Origin: Bacteroidota bacterium
Lineage (GTDB): Bacteria; Bacteroidota; Bacteroidia; Chitinophagales; Chitinophagaceae
Direction of reading: 5' to 3'
Assembly: GCA_023392185.1 (NCBI GenBank)
Contig: JAEVZP010000128.1
Span: forward strand, 1 to 13,853
Length of the DNA: 13,853 nt
The notes below the pieces were generated by a model. It saw nothing but the letters and a program-made list of their open reading frames with translations. It searched no databases and was not told where the DNA came from. A program made the position numbers and the translations under genes. This document shows, in pieces, positions 1-7,192 of the stretch (within the stretch, counting starts at the first letter, position 1; each line of letters opens with the position of its first letter).

Positions 1-1844
1 TCAACGGCAACCACGGCCGCGGCGCAGTCACCAATATCCGCACGCTCGAAGAAGCGAAAATGGGTTTTGAAGAAGCCCAGAAGCACAGCACTTCCGTGAT
101 TGTAGAGAAATTTATTACCGGCCGCGACCACCGGGTGCTGGTGATCAACTACAAATACGTGGCTGCTGCCGTGCGCACGCCGGCAGCCATCACCGGCAAC
201 GGGAAATCAACCATCCAGGAGCTGGTGGATGAAGTGAACGCGGACCCGCGCCGTGGATTTGGACACGAAAATGTGCTCACCGAAATCAAGATTGACCGGG
301 TGACCATGGCCGTGCTCGAAGGCAAGGGACTGACGCTCGAAAGCGTGCTGCCCGAAGGTGAAGAGCTTTGGCTCAAGCCCACGGCCAACCTAAGCACCGG
401 CGGCACTGCTACAGACGTAACAGACAACGTTCACCCCGATAACATTGTGCTCTGCGAGCGGATTGCCCGCATTATCGGCCTCGACATCTGCGGTATCGAC
501 ATTATGGCCGACACCTTGGAAGTGCCCTTGATGCAAAGCGGCGGTGCCGTGCTGGAAGTCAACGCTGCACCCGGCTTCCGGATGCACCTGGACCCGACCG
601 AAGGCCTGCCCCGCAATGTGGCCGGTCCGGTGATCGATATGCTGTTTCCGCCCGGAACTTCTGCCCGCATTCCCATCATCGCGGTGGCCGGCACCAACGG
701 TAAAACCACCACTACCCGCCTGACGGCGCATATTATGCGCCAAACCGGCAAGACGGTGGGCTATACCACAACCGACGGCGTGTATATCGGACATGAGCTG
801 ATGGTGCGGGGCGATTGTACCGGACCCAAAAGCGCCGAATTCGTGCTGCGCGACCCAACGGTGGAGGTAGCCGTGCTGGAATCGGCCCGCGGCGGTATCC
901 TGCGCGCCGGTCTGGGTTTTCATAAATGCGACGTGGCCATCGTAACCAACGTGGCCGCCGATCACCTGGGCCTCGGCGGCATCGACACCATGGCGAAGCT
1001 GGCACGCGTCAAAGCGGTGGTGCCCAACGCGGTCACCTCCAACGGATATGCTATCCTCAATGCCGATGACGACCGCGTGTATGACATGCGGCTGGAGCTC
1101 GATTGCCACGTAGTACTCTACTCCACCGATCCCAACAGCCCGCGCATTCAGCGTCATATCAAGCGGGGCCGGCTGGCCGGAGTGTATGAAAACGGTTTTA
1201 TCACTATCCTGCGCGACAACTGGAAAATCCGGGTGGAGAATGTGGCCAATATTCCCATTACGTTCAACGGCACGGCGCTGTTTAACGTACAGAACACCCT
1301 CGGCGCTGTGCTGGCCGCCTATGTAAGCGACGTGCCGCTCGACACCATTCGTGGCGGCCTGCAAACCTTTATACCCAGCGCAGCGCAAACGCCCGGCCGG
1401 ATGAACATGTTCCATTTCCGGGATTTTACCGTCATGCTCGATTATGCCCACAACACCCACGGCATGAAAGCGATCGGTGGCTTTCTGGAACACGTGCCGG
1501 CCGCTGCCAAAGTGGGTATTATTGCCGGCGTGGGCGACCGCCGCGACGAAGACACCATTGACCTGGGTGAAGAAGCAGCCCGCACCTTTGATGAGATTAT
1601 CATCCGCCAGGATAAAAATACCCGGGGCCGCAGCGCCGACGAGATTGTAGAGCTGTTGCTGACCGGCATCCGGAAAATAAAACCCGACATGCCCGTGAAA
1701 GTCATCCTGAAGGAAAACGAGGCGATTGATTATGCAATCCAAAACGCGCAAAAAGACACCTTCATCACCATTATCTCCGATGTGATTCCAGCTGCTCTGG
1801 AGCAAGTGCGCGCCTATAAAGAGCAGGAAGGCGCCATCTTCTGA
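1..1844 (+). CDS. cphA: Cyanophycin synthetase (partial, N-terminus outside window)
   Basis: ATP-dependent ligase that builds cyanophycin (multi-L-arginyl-poly-L-aspartate), a cytoplasmic nitrogen and carbon store. The reading frame is open from base 3, so the ATG at 60 is internal and the true start lies upstream; 613 residues are visible of a family length near 870. The first ~215 visible residues are the end of the ATP-grasp domain (NGNHGRG near the edge, LSTGGTATDVTD, GLDICGIDIM, EVNAAPGFRMHL). The Mur-ligase-like domain follows, with its P-loop GTNGKTTT at visible residues 230-237, ESARGGILRAG, TNVAADHLGL, DYAHNTHG (from residue 480) and GVGDRRDEDT. This ATP-grasp/Mur fusion is diagnostic for CphA. 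It ends at TGA 1842-1844, 73 bases before the lipoprotein array. A cyanophycinase gene (cphB) is often adjacent to cphA and may lie upstream, but that is not visible here. Confidence 0.96.
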   Translation, partial: NGNHGRGAVTNIRTLEEAKMGFEEAQKHSTSVIVEKFITGRDHRVLVINYKYVAAAVRTPAAITGNGKSTIQELVDEVNADPRRGFGHENVLTEIKIDRVTMAVLEGKGLTLESVLPEGEELWLKPTANLSTGGTATDVTDNVHPDNIVLCERIARIIGLDICGIDIMADTLEVPLMQSGGAVLEVNAAPGFRMHLDPTEGLPRNVAGPVIDMLFPPGTSARIPIIAVAGTNGKTTTTRLTAHIMRQTGKTVGYTTTDGVYIGHELMVRGDCTGPKSAEFVLRDPTVEVAVLESARGGILRAGLGFHKCDVAIVTNVAADHLGLGGIDTMAKLARVKAVVPNAVTSNGYAILNADDDRVYDMRLELDCHVVLYSTDPNSPRIQRHIKRGRLAGVYENGFITILRDNWKIRVENVANIPITFNGTALFNVQNTLGAVLAAYVSDVPLDTIRGGLQTFIPSAAQTPGRMNMFHFRDFTVMLDYAHNTHGMKAIGGFLEHVPAAAKVGIIAGVGDRRDEDTIDLGEEAARTFDEIIIRQDKNTRGRSADEIVELLLTGIRKIKPDMPVKVILKENEAIDYAIQNAQKDTFITIISDVIPAALEQVRAYKEQEGAIF

Positions 1845-1917
1845 TTTTCATTTTCAACCAACAACACATAGGGGTTCCTCCCTTTATCTGCGTCTCCTCA
1901 AAGGCGCTCTGAACTTT

Positions 1918-2391
1918 ATGAAAAAAACATTGCTTGCAGTTGCAGCACTCGGCCTGGTGGTTACGGGCTGTATCAAAACGGAACCCGGCCCGAGTGAAGC
2001 CGAGAAAATGGTTACCGGAAAGTGGCGGCTTACCTATGCAAAGGGATTTTCCCTGATAGACGGGAAGGTGGATATGACGGTGGACGTATTGGCCGCGGCT
2101 CCTCCTTGCGTGCTCGACGATCTGACGGACCTGCGCGCCGACCACAGCTATTACCTGGACCAGGGAAATGACATGTGCTTTCCTTTTCTCCCCAAAGAAG
2201 TGCGCCGGGGCACCTGGGCGCTCCGCAACAACGATAAGGAACTGATTTTTACGCTCGATAGCAACGCAGGCGTGACGCGCAACCAGATCCTCTCCCTGAC
2301 GCCTTCGCGCATGGAACTCTACACCGACACGACCTATACGCAGGACGGTTACACCATCTCCGGCAAGACGATTTCTGTTTATGAGAAATAA
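1918..2391 (+). CDS. Lipocalin-like lipoprotein 1 of 5
   Basis: Small exported lipoprotein of 157 residues. A signal peptide with K2-K3 and a hydrophobic core ends in the lipobox VTGC, with Cys18 as the lipidated residue; K20 follows. The mature part opens with VTGKWRLTY (W36), then a cysteine pair C64 and C87 separated by exactly 22 residues, with the first in a C-x-x-D-D motif, then GTW at 98-100 and beta-strand-like segments to the C-terminus. This pattern fits the Bacteroidota 'lipocalin family protein' group (Lipocalin_4-like), for which no activity is established. It is the first of five tandem paralogues. I saw no clear promoter in the 73 bases upstream. The family call is from motif recognition; the ligand and function are unknown. 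Confidence 0.88.
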   Translation: MKKTLLAVAALGLVVTGCIKTEPGPSEAEKMVTGKWRLTYAKGFSLIDGKVDMTVDVLAAAPPCVLDDLTDLRADHSYYLDQGNDMCFPFLPKEVRRGTWALRNNDKELIFTLDSNAGVTRNQILSLTPSRMELYTDTTYTQDGYTISGKTISVYEK

Positions 2392-2446
2392 TAAACCGCT
2401 CCCTTTTTTACCCATAGTTCAACACGCCTCAAAATCCATCTTAAAC

Positions 2447-2914
2447 ATGAAAAAAGCGATACTCCCGCTTTCTCTCTGCGCCCTGCTTTTTACCGCCTGC
2501 TCCAAGGATACAGGCGTGGTTTCCCGCGAATCGCTCGTCGTAGGTAAATGGAAACTGACGACGCATAAAATTACCGTTCCCCAACTGGGCCGCCTCGGCC
2601 AGTTCGATCTCCTTGATACTATGGAGACCTGCAAAAGAGACGACCTGACCGAGTTTACAACTGAATTCACCCTGTTCTGCAATCAGGGCGCGACCAAATG
2701 CAACGAAGCAGATTCGCAACGCACTTACCGTGGTAACTGGAAACTGGTGGAGAATGACACCAAAATGCTGTTCACCGATCACCCGAAATATGGGGATATT
2801 ATGGTGCAACTCAACGAGATCAGCACCACTACCCTGCATCTGAGCAAAGACACCGTCCTGAAAGTTGCCGGCATCAACTTTGCCGGCACCGTGGACCGGA
2901 TCTACCGCCGGTAG
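2447..2914 (+). CDS. Lipocalin-like lipoprotein 2 of 5
   Basis: Lipoprotein of 155 residues. The ATG at 2447 is chosen over the in-frame ATG at 2381 because it starts directly at a signal peptide (K2-K3, hydrophobic core, lipobox FTAC, Cys18), whereas 2381 would overlap the previous gene and put 22 residues ahead of the signal. The mature part has VVGKWKLTT (W35), C62 in a C-K-R-D-D motif, an extra C78, C85 at the conserved 22-residue spacing, and G-N-W at 96-98. It has the same architecture as lipoproteins 1 and 3 and lies 55 bases after the first, so these three are probably co-transcribed. Function is unknown. The paired cysteines suggest a disulfide in the periplasm or at the cell surface (inference). 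Confidence 0.87.
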   Translation: MKKAILPLSLCALLFTACSKDTGVVSRESLVVGKWKLTTHKITVPQLGRLGQFDLLDTMETCKRDDLTEFTTEFTLFCNQGATKCNEADSQRTYRGNWKLVENDTKMLFTDHPKYGDIMVQLNEISTTTLHLSKDTVLKVAGINFAGTVDRIYRR

Positions 2915-2956
2915 GTTTCTTTATCTCCAAAAGATTTTATTCTACCCTTGAAAAAC

Positions 2957-3439
2957 ATGAAAAAATCCTTTCTGGCCCTTGCAGCCGTATCCCTGCTGGC
3001 AGTGGCTTGCAAAAAGAACGACAACAACAACGTCAACACGACCCCATCGGAGCGGATTGTGGGCACCTGGATGAAGACGGAAAGCAGAACCATTACCACG
3101 ACCAATGGTATTGCCGGTCCCGAAACGGATAATCTTGCCGCACAGTCGCCCTGCGCCCGGGACGACCATTACCATTTCTTAGCCAGCAGGGTGCTCCTGC
3201 AAACGGAAGGCACCACCAAATGCCGGCCTTCCGACCCGGATACCGTAAGCCGCGGCACGTATGCCATTGTGGAAAACAGCACCCAACTGCTTCTGACCCT
3301 TCCGTCGGGCAGTCAGACGGATACCTTCAACATCCAGGAAATTTCCGGAAACACGATGCGGCTCAAAAACCAATACACCACCACAGCAGGCCCCAACCAG
3401 ATTGTGGTGGAAAACCGGATTACCTATACCCGGAAGTAA
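2957..3439 (+). CDS. Lipocalin-like lipoprotein 3 of 5
   Basis: Lipoprotein of 160 residues starting at the ATG at 2957; an in-frame TTG nine bases earlier is unlikely because the ATG begins the signal peptide exactly as in its neighbours. The signal ends in lipobox AVAC (Cys18), followed by KKNDNNN, a charged and asparagine-rich tether. The mature part has IVGTWMKTE (W38), C66 in a C-A-R-D-D motif, C89 at the 22-residue spacing, and RGTYAI where the paralogues have G-x-W, so here Tyr replaces the second Trp. It is followed after 34 bases by a strong hairpin terminator (3474-3510), so it is probably the last gene of a three-lipoprotein transcript. Function is unknown. Confidence 0.87.
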   Translation: MKKSFLALAAVSLLAVACKKNDNNNVNTTPSERIVGTWMKTESRTITTTNGIAGPETDNLAAQSPCARDDHYHFLASRVLLQTEGTTKCRPSDPDTVSRGTYAIVENSTQLLLTLPSGSQTDTFNIQEISGNTMRLKNQYTTTAGPNQIVVENRITYTRK

Positions 3440-3473
3440 TCTGCCGCACGCCGGTATGGTCCGCGTCACCGCC

Positions 3474-3510
3474 AAAAAAAAGCCTTTGTTACACCGACAA
3501 AGGCTTTTTT
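3474..3510. terminator. Rho-independent terminator, likely bidirectional
   Basis: Perfect 9-bp stem: AGCCTTTGT at 3481-3489 pairs with ACAAAGGCT at 3497-3505 across a 7-base loop. An A-run (3474-3481) precedes it and a T-run (3505-3510) follows, which is the layout of a terminator able to work on either strand. It lies just after lipoprotein 3 and splits the array into 3 + 2 genes. Confidence 0.9.
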
Positions 3511-3556
3511 CATAAAAAGAATCCACCACCTGTTACATCCGTAAGCCGCCATTTCG

Positions 3557-3564
3557 TATCTTTC
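3557..3564 (+). promoter_or_regulatory. Possible -7 box (TATCTTTC) for lipoprotein 4
   Basis: TATCTTTC matches the Bacteroidota -7 consensus TAnnTTTG at all but the last base and lies five bases before the ATG at 3570, downstream of the terminator, where a new promoter is needed. No good TTTG -33 box is visible (only TGTT at 3531-3534). If real, transcription would start at or next to the ATG. Confidence 0.3.
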
Positions 3565-3569
3565 AGCTT

Positions 3570-4046
3570 ATGATACGCGCTGCGTTTTCCCTAAGTTTCC
3601 TTTTGGCTACGATACTTTTTGTCACTGCCTGTGAGAAAGATCCGCGCTATATGTCTCCACAGAAATACCTTAGCCAGGCCCCCTGGAAGCTTGTTTTTTC
3701 GCAGGCAATCACCACCGGGCCCGGCGGCGTAAGCGATACGGTCGATTACTTCGAGCAGATGGATAGCTGCCAGCAGGACCTCCGGTATTTCTTTGCCGCG
3801 TCCGGCAACTACTACGCAGAGCCCGGCCCCAGGCAATGCCCCGGTCAAAATCCGGAGGGTAAAGACCTGGGCCGCTGGAAATACGAGGCCGATACCAAAA
3901 CCCTGATCACAGAGGGCACGGGCCGCCTGCTATGGCAGGTGCTTGCCCTCAACGATACGGCCCTGCAGATACGGCTGACCTATGCCCTGCAAGACAGCCT
4001 GCGCGCGGCTACTGTAACGGAGGAGCGCCACTATATTCATCCCTGA
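3570..4046 (+). CDS. Lipocalin-like lipoprotein 4 of 5
   Basis: Lipoprotein of 158 residues. Its signal peptide is slightly longer than in its neighbours and starts MIRAAF rather than MKK; the lipobox is VTAC with Cys21, followed by EKD. The mature part has APWKLVFS (W39), C67 in a C-Q-Q-D motif, C90 at the 22-residue spacing shared by paralogues 1-3, and LGRWKY as the G-x-W element. The distance from the first Trp to the first paired Cys is 28 residues, as in 1 and 3. It sits behind the terminator at 3474-3510, so it must be transcribed from its own start or by read-through. Function is unknown; the family call rests on the shared cysteine and tryptophan pattern. Confidence 0.87.
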   Translation: MIRAAFSLSFLLATILFVTACEKDPRYMSPQKYLSQAPWKLVFSQAITTGPGGVSDTVDYFEQMDSCQQDLRYFFAASGNYYAEPGPRQCPGQNPEGKDLGRWKYEADTKTLITEGTGRLLWQVLALNDTALQIRLTYALQDSLRAATVTEERHYIHP

Positions 4047-4058
4047 CAAACAAATTGC

Positions 4059-4089
4059 TTGCACCGTCGGTCCCGGCAACTTAATTTTA
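4059..4089 (+). promoter_or_regulatory. Possible promoter for lipoprotein 5
   Basis: TTG at 4059-4061, then 20 bases, then TAATTTTA at 4082-4089, which matches TAnnTTTG at all but the last base. This would give a leader of about 30 bases before the ATG at 4125. The match is modest and the call tentative. Confidence 0.33.
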
Positions 4090-4124
4090 GAGCCGCTGTC
4101 TGAACGCTGTTTCCAGAAAAAACC

Positions 4125-4574
4125 ATGAAAAAAGGCCTTCTTTTTATTGCTGCTATCACCACCTCCCTCGTCGCCTGCAAGAAAGACGCACCGCCCTCCA
4201 TGCGCGAGCTGGGCATCGTCAAAGGGTCCTGGAAAATCAAGACGCGGGATACAACGCTCTCCAACGATGCGGGCACTATACAATATGACACCCTGAACCG
4301 GCTGCAGCGCGCCACCCGCTATCGGTTTCTGCCCGGTGGCAATATGGCCCGCATTACGGCCTTCACGCTTGACACTTTCCGGGTGGAAGACTCCATGATT
4401 TCCGGAAAATGGACCCTGCACGATGCTGATACCCGCATTACGATCACCGATTCTACGCTGGCCGGCAAGCATTATTTTGTGGATTACAACGATTCGCTGA
4501 TGACGCTGAAGCTGATTGCGCCCCTCGACGATACCGATAGCACACTTGTATCCACCGTTCTGCGCCGCCTTTAA
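4125..4574 (+). CDS. Lipocalin-like lipoprotein 5 of 5, lacking the cysteine pair
   Basis: Lipoprotein of 149 residues with signal peptide MKKGLLF..., lipobox LVAC (Cys18) and KKD after it. It keeps the opening Trp element (VKGSWKIKT, W36) and the later G-x-W element (SGKWTL) of the array, but Cys18 is its only cysteine; the paired cysteines present in all four upstream paralogues are absent. The central segment (RYRFLPGGNMARI) looks like the generic Bacteroidota lipocalin-like fold instead of the C-x-x-D-D subgroup. It is followed by a strong terminator (4607-4641). It may be an older relative or a diverged copy with a different role; function is unknown. Confidence 0.85.
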   Translation: MKKGLLFIAAITTSLVACKKDAPPSMRELGIVKGSWKIKTRDTTLSNDAGTIQYDTLNRLQRATRYRFLPGGNMARITAFTLDTFRVEDSMISGKWTLHDADTRITITDSTLAGKHYFVDYNDSLMTLKLIAPLDDTDSTLVSTVLRRL

Positions 4575-4606
4575 CAGCATCTGACGGTTGTCAATCTTCT
4601 TTTTTC

Positions 4607-4641
4607 AACGGGCCGGAAGCGTATTTCGACCCGTTTTTTTT
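4607..4641 (+). terminator. Rho-independent terminator after lipoprotein 5
   Basis: AACGGG at 4607-4612 pairs with CCCGTT at 4630-4635. Past a 1x1 mismatch, an inner 5-bp stem (4614-4618 with 4624-4628, one G-U pair) closes a GCGTA loop, and a run of eight T (4634-4641) follows. It ends only 14 bases before the GTG start of the peptidase gene. Confidence 0.82.
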
Positions 4642-4655
4642 CGTCTGCCTTTCTC

Positions 4656-5939
4656 GTGAAAACGCTGTTTCTCATTTTGGCACTCCTGCTCGGAAGCTAT
4701 TTACCGCAACGGCTTTGGGCTCAGAATCCCAAGGCGCTTCGTTATGACATCCGGATGCTGACCGGCGCTTCTATGTCGGGGCGCGGCTATGTGGATAAGG
4801 GAGCAGAGAAGGCAGCCCGTTTCCTCGTGCGAAGGCTCCGGGAAGCCGGTGTGGCACCGGCCACCGAAGACACCAGCTTCCTGCAAGGCTATGGCTTTGG
4901 CGTCAATACCTTCCCACTGCCCCTGGTGCTCAAAATCAACGGCAAAGAACTGCGTCCCGGAATTGATTACCTGATAGACGCGCGCAGCAATCCGTTTGAA
5001 ACCGAAAAAACCAGGGTAACGCGGATTGATGCCGGACAGGTCTTTGCCAAAACACCGGCGGGCGCGCGCGTGCAAGCACTTGCGGCAAACGGTAAGGTCG
5101 TTTTTTGGGAACATGCGGATACGCTCACCAAAGGCTCTTTTCTGCGCAATATTGCCCCCGACTCGCTCGCTGCCGGCCTGTATCTGGTGCCGGTGAAAGG
5201 CAAAATGACCTGGACGGCCCGAACGACCCGGATGGCCGGCGGCGCCACAGTCATCTATGTGCAGGACAGCATTTTGCCCCGCAAAGTCCGGAGTGTGGCG
5301 GCCCAACTGCCCGCGCGTTACCTGAGCCACAACCGGCAATACAACGTCTGCGGCCTGGTGCGCGGCGCCGAGGTTCCGGATTCTTTTATCGTTTTTACGG
5401 CCCACTACGATCACCTCGGCGAGATGGGCAAAGGCACCATTTTTGCCGGTGCCAATGACAATGCTTCCGGAACGGCGGCCGTTCTGGATCTGGCCCGCTA
5501 TTTTGCGCAGAAGCCACCGAAGTATTCCGTCTTATTCTTGTTTTTCAGCGGAGAAGAAGCTGGTCTGCTCGGCTCTAAGTACTATACTGAAAATCCGTTG
5601 AAGCCGCTGGCGAACATCCGGTTTCTGATTAACCTGGATATGGTGGGCGAGTGCGCCGATGGCGCAACAGTAGTGAATGCTACGCTTCACGAGGAGGAAT
5701 TTGCCCGCCTGGATAAGCTCAATACCGAAGCGCGGTTTCTACCGAAACTGAACAAGCGGGGCGGGGCGGCCAACAGCGATCACTATTATTTTTCGGAAGC
5801 CGGGGTACCCGCGTTTTTTATCTATGGCAATGGCGGCAAAGGACACTACCATGACGTTTTTGATACCGCCCGGGAACTGAGCCTGACCAATACCCAGGAT
5901 TTGCAGATTTTGCTGATGCGGTTCGTGGCGGGTTTTTAG
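4656..5939 (+). CDS. Secreted M28-family zinc aminopeptidase
   Basis: Predicted exported metallopeptidase of 427 residues that would release N-terminal amino acids from peptides using two zinc ions. A GTG start is chosen because it begins the signal peptide (MKTLFLILALLLG..., cleavage likely after WAQ near residue 23); the next ATG falls beyond the signal. Residues ~90-235 have no catalytic motif and look like a PA-type insert (GKVVFWEHAD, GGATVIYVQDS). The catalytic domain follows: TAHYDHLG with H250 and D252, GANDNASG with D268, FSGEEAGLLGS with E300/E301, NLDMVGE with D328, and GHYHDVFDT with H399. This is the complete M28 ligand set, with E300 the expected general base. There is no T9SS sorting domain, so a periplasmic location is likely. 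No promoter was recognised. Confidence 0.92.
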   Translation: MKTLFLILALLLGSYLPQRLWAQNPKALRYDIRMLTGASMSGRGYVDKGAEKAARFLVRRLREAGVAPATEDTSFLQGYGFGVNTFPLPLVLKINGKELRPGIDYLIDARSNPFETEKTRVTRIDAGQVFAKTPAGARVQALAANGKVVFWEHADTLTKGSFLRNIAPDSLAAGLYLVPVKGKMTWTARTTRMAGGATVIYVQDSILPRKVRSVAAQLPARYLSHNRQYNVCGLVRGAEVPDSFIVFTAHYDHLGEMGKGTIFAGANDNASGTAAVLDLARYFAQKPPKYSVLFLFFSGEEAGLLGSKYYTENPLKPLANIRFLINLDMVGECADGATVVNATLHEEEFARLDKLNTEARFLPKLNKRGGAANSDHYYFSEAGVPAFFIYGNGGKGHYHDVFDTARELSLTNTQDLQILLMRFVAGF

Positions 5940-6081
5940 CATTCCGCTTTGAAGCACGGTTTTCCGGGAAGGTAGCGCGAAAGAGACTTTTCTTTAAAGC
6001 CATTCAAACCTGCTCCACACCTGTTTATCTAAAAGCACCTCTGAAATACGCAGATTATCGTATTGAATTCAGCTTCCATTT

Positions 6082-6127
6082 AAAGGAATTTTGGGTATCA
6101 TTTTGACCCACCCAACCCTCCTTTTTT
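6082..6127 (+). terminator. Terminator-like hairpin abutting the beta-helix gene start
   Basis: AAAGGA at 6082-6087 pairs with TCCTTT at 6119-6124 and, inside a 3x3 internal loop, TTGGGT at 6091-6096 pairs with ACCCAA at 6110-6115. Six T (6122-6127) run directly into the ATG at 6128; part of the T-run is used in the stem. It could end transcription from the peptidase gene, act as an attenuator, or mask the start codon. The hairpin is seen; its role is not known. Confidence 0.35.
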
Positions 6128-7153
6128 ATGAAAGCAGTTTTCCTTACTGGTTTTACAGCACTGAGTGTAAGCGCACAGGCTACGGTGCTGACCGTTAATA
6201 ACAACATTCCCTCGCCCGGACAATACACAAGCGTGGGCGCAGCCATCACTGCTGCCGCCAACGGCGACACGATTTACATCTCTGCTTCACCGTATAACTA
6301 TAATGGTTTTACGGTTGATAAGGAACTGACGTTGATTGGGAGCGGTCACAGGCCACAAAACGTAAACACCAATGTTTCTACAGCAGATAACATCTCCGTT
6401 GACGCAAATAATGTTCGCATAGTGGGTTTTAATCTCAATCGCGTGAACGGAAGCGGTACACACAGCAATCTGAAAGTGGAACGCTGCCTGGTGCGGGATC
6501 AGGTCAATCTGGGCGGCAACTGGACGAATGTAACCCTGGAAAGCAATGTGTTTGAAGCTACAGGTACCAACTTCAACCCCAATTTCTACGCTGCCTTTAA
6601 TGGCGTTACCGTTAAAAATAATATTTTCAACGGAACCATATACGACGCTTACGGCTATTATGGTATCAATAATTTCCTGATCAAAAACAACCTCTTTCTC
6701 AACGCAGGCAGCGCCTTTAGCGGTTCCATACGTGCGCTCACCATTAACAACAATATTTTTTACCGCGCCAACCCGGCAAACAATGTGACATCCAGCAGTT
6801 TCAACAACAATATTTCATTCCAGTGTGCCAATAATGCGTTTCCGGTAGGCTCCGGCAGCAACACCGGTTCCGGAAATCTAACCAATATTGACCCCCAACT
6901 GGTGAATTTTCCGGTGTCAGGCGATTACTTTTCTTACCCCTACGATTATAACCTGCAAAGCAGTTCGCCCGCCCAAAACGGGGGAACCGATGGCAAAGAC
7001 ATCGGACTGACGGGCGGCGACGGTTATTTTCAGAAATTCGGCATTCCGCCCCTTCCACAAATCCGCAACCTGACCATCACGAGCCCGGCAGGCGGTGTGG
7101 TGAACCCCGGCGGCACCCTTCAAATCAACGTTATCTCCACCATTCGTCGCTAG
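6128..7153 (+). CDS. Secreted right-handed parallel beta-helix protein
   Basis: Exported protein of 341 residues with signal peptide MKAVFLTGF...VSAQA. The mature part starts with a pectate-lyase-like opening (VNNNIPSPGQYTSVGAAITAAANGDTIYI), where 'AI.AA.NGDTIYI' is typical of beta-helix and polysaccharide-lyase-like proteins. Rungs with stacked asparagines follow: LESNVFEA, VKNNIFNG, IKNNLFLN, INNNIFYR, FNNNISFQ. The end has 'DPQLVNFP...YNLQSSSPAQNGG.DGKDIGLTGG', a common closing signature of such proteins. No catalytic residues of a named lyase family are recognisable, so an enzyme activity is not claimed. There is no C-terminal T9SS domain; the protein stops at ISTIRR. The next gene begins 39 bases downstream and is probably co-transcribed. 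Confidence 0.85.
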   Translation: MKAVFLTGFTALSVSAQATVLTVNNNIPSPGQYTSVGAAITAAANGDTIYISASPYNYNGFTVDKELTLIGSGHRPQNVNTNVSTADNISVDANNVRIVGFNLNRVNGSGTHSNLKVERCLVRDQVNLGGNWTNVTLESNVFEATGTNFNPNFYAAFNGVTVKNNIFNGTIYDAYGYYGINNFLIKNNLFLNAGSAFSGSIRALTINNNIFYRANPANNVTSSSFNNNISFQCANNAFPVGSGSNTGSGNLTNIDPQLVNFPVSGDYFSYPYDYNLQSSSPAQNGGTDGKDIGLTGGDGYFQKFGIPPLPQIRNLTITSPAGGVVNPGGTLQINVISTIRR

Positions 7154-7192
7154 CGTGGCTGTTTTTTAAAATCTGTTTAAAAATCGAACGCC

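Noticed and set aside
390..1805. Long minus-strand open frame (471 codons) opposite cphA
   Set aside because: It is a shadow of cphA: the translation is rich in His, Gly and Val with no domain motif, and the plus strand carries full CphA signatures.
3220..3573. Plus-strand open frame overlapping lipoprotein 3 and running past the terminator
   Set aside because: It is out of frame with lipoprotein 3, contains the terminator hairpin, and has a Pro/His/Lys-rich unlikely translation.
1918..4574. Toxin/immunity array interpretation of the five lipoproteins
   Set aside because: Arrays of diverged paralogues can be immunity genes, but no effector or toxin domain is present nearby, so there is no support.
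5940..6081. Promoter for the beta-helix gene in the 188-base gap
   Set aside because: Candidates such as TATCATTTTG at 6096-6105 fit the consensus only with a shifted spacing and no -33 box, so none was called.
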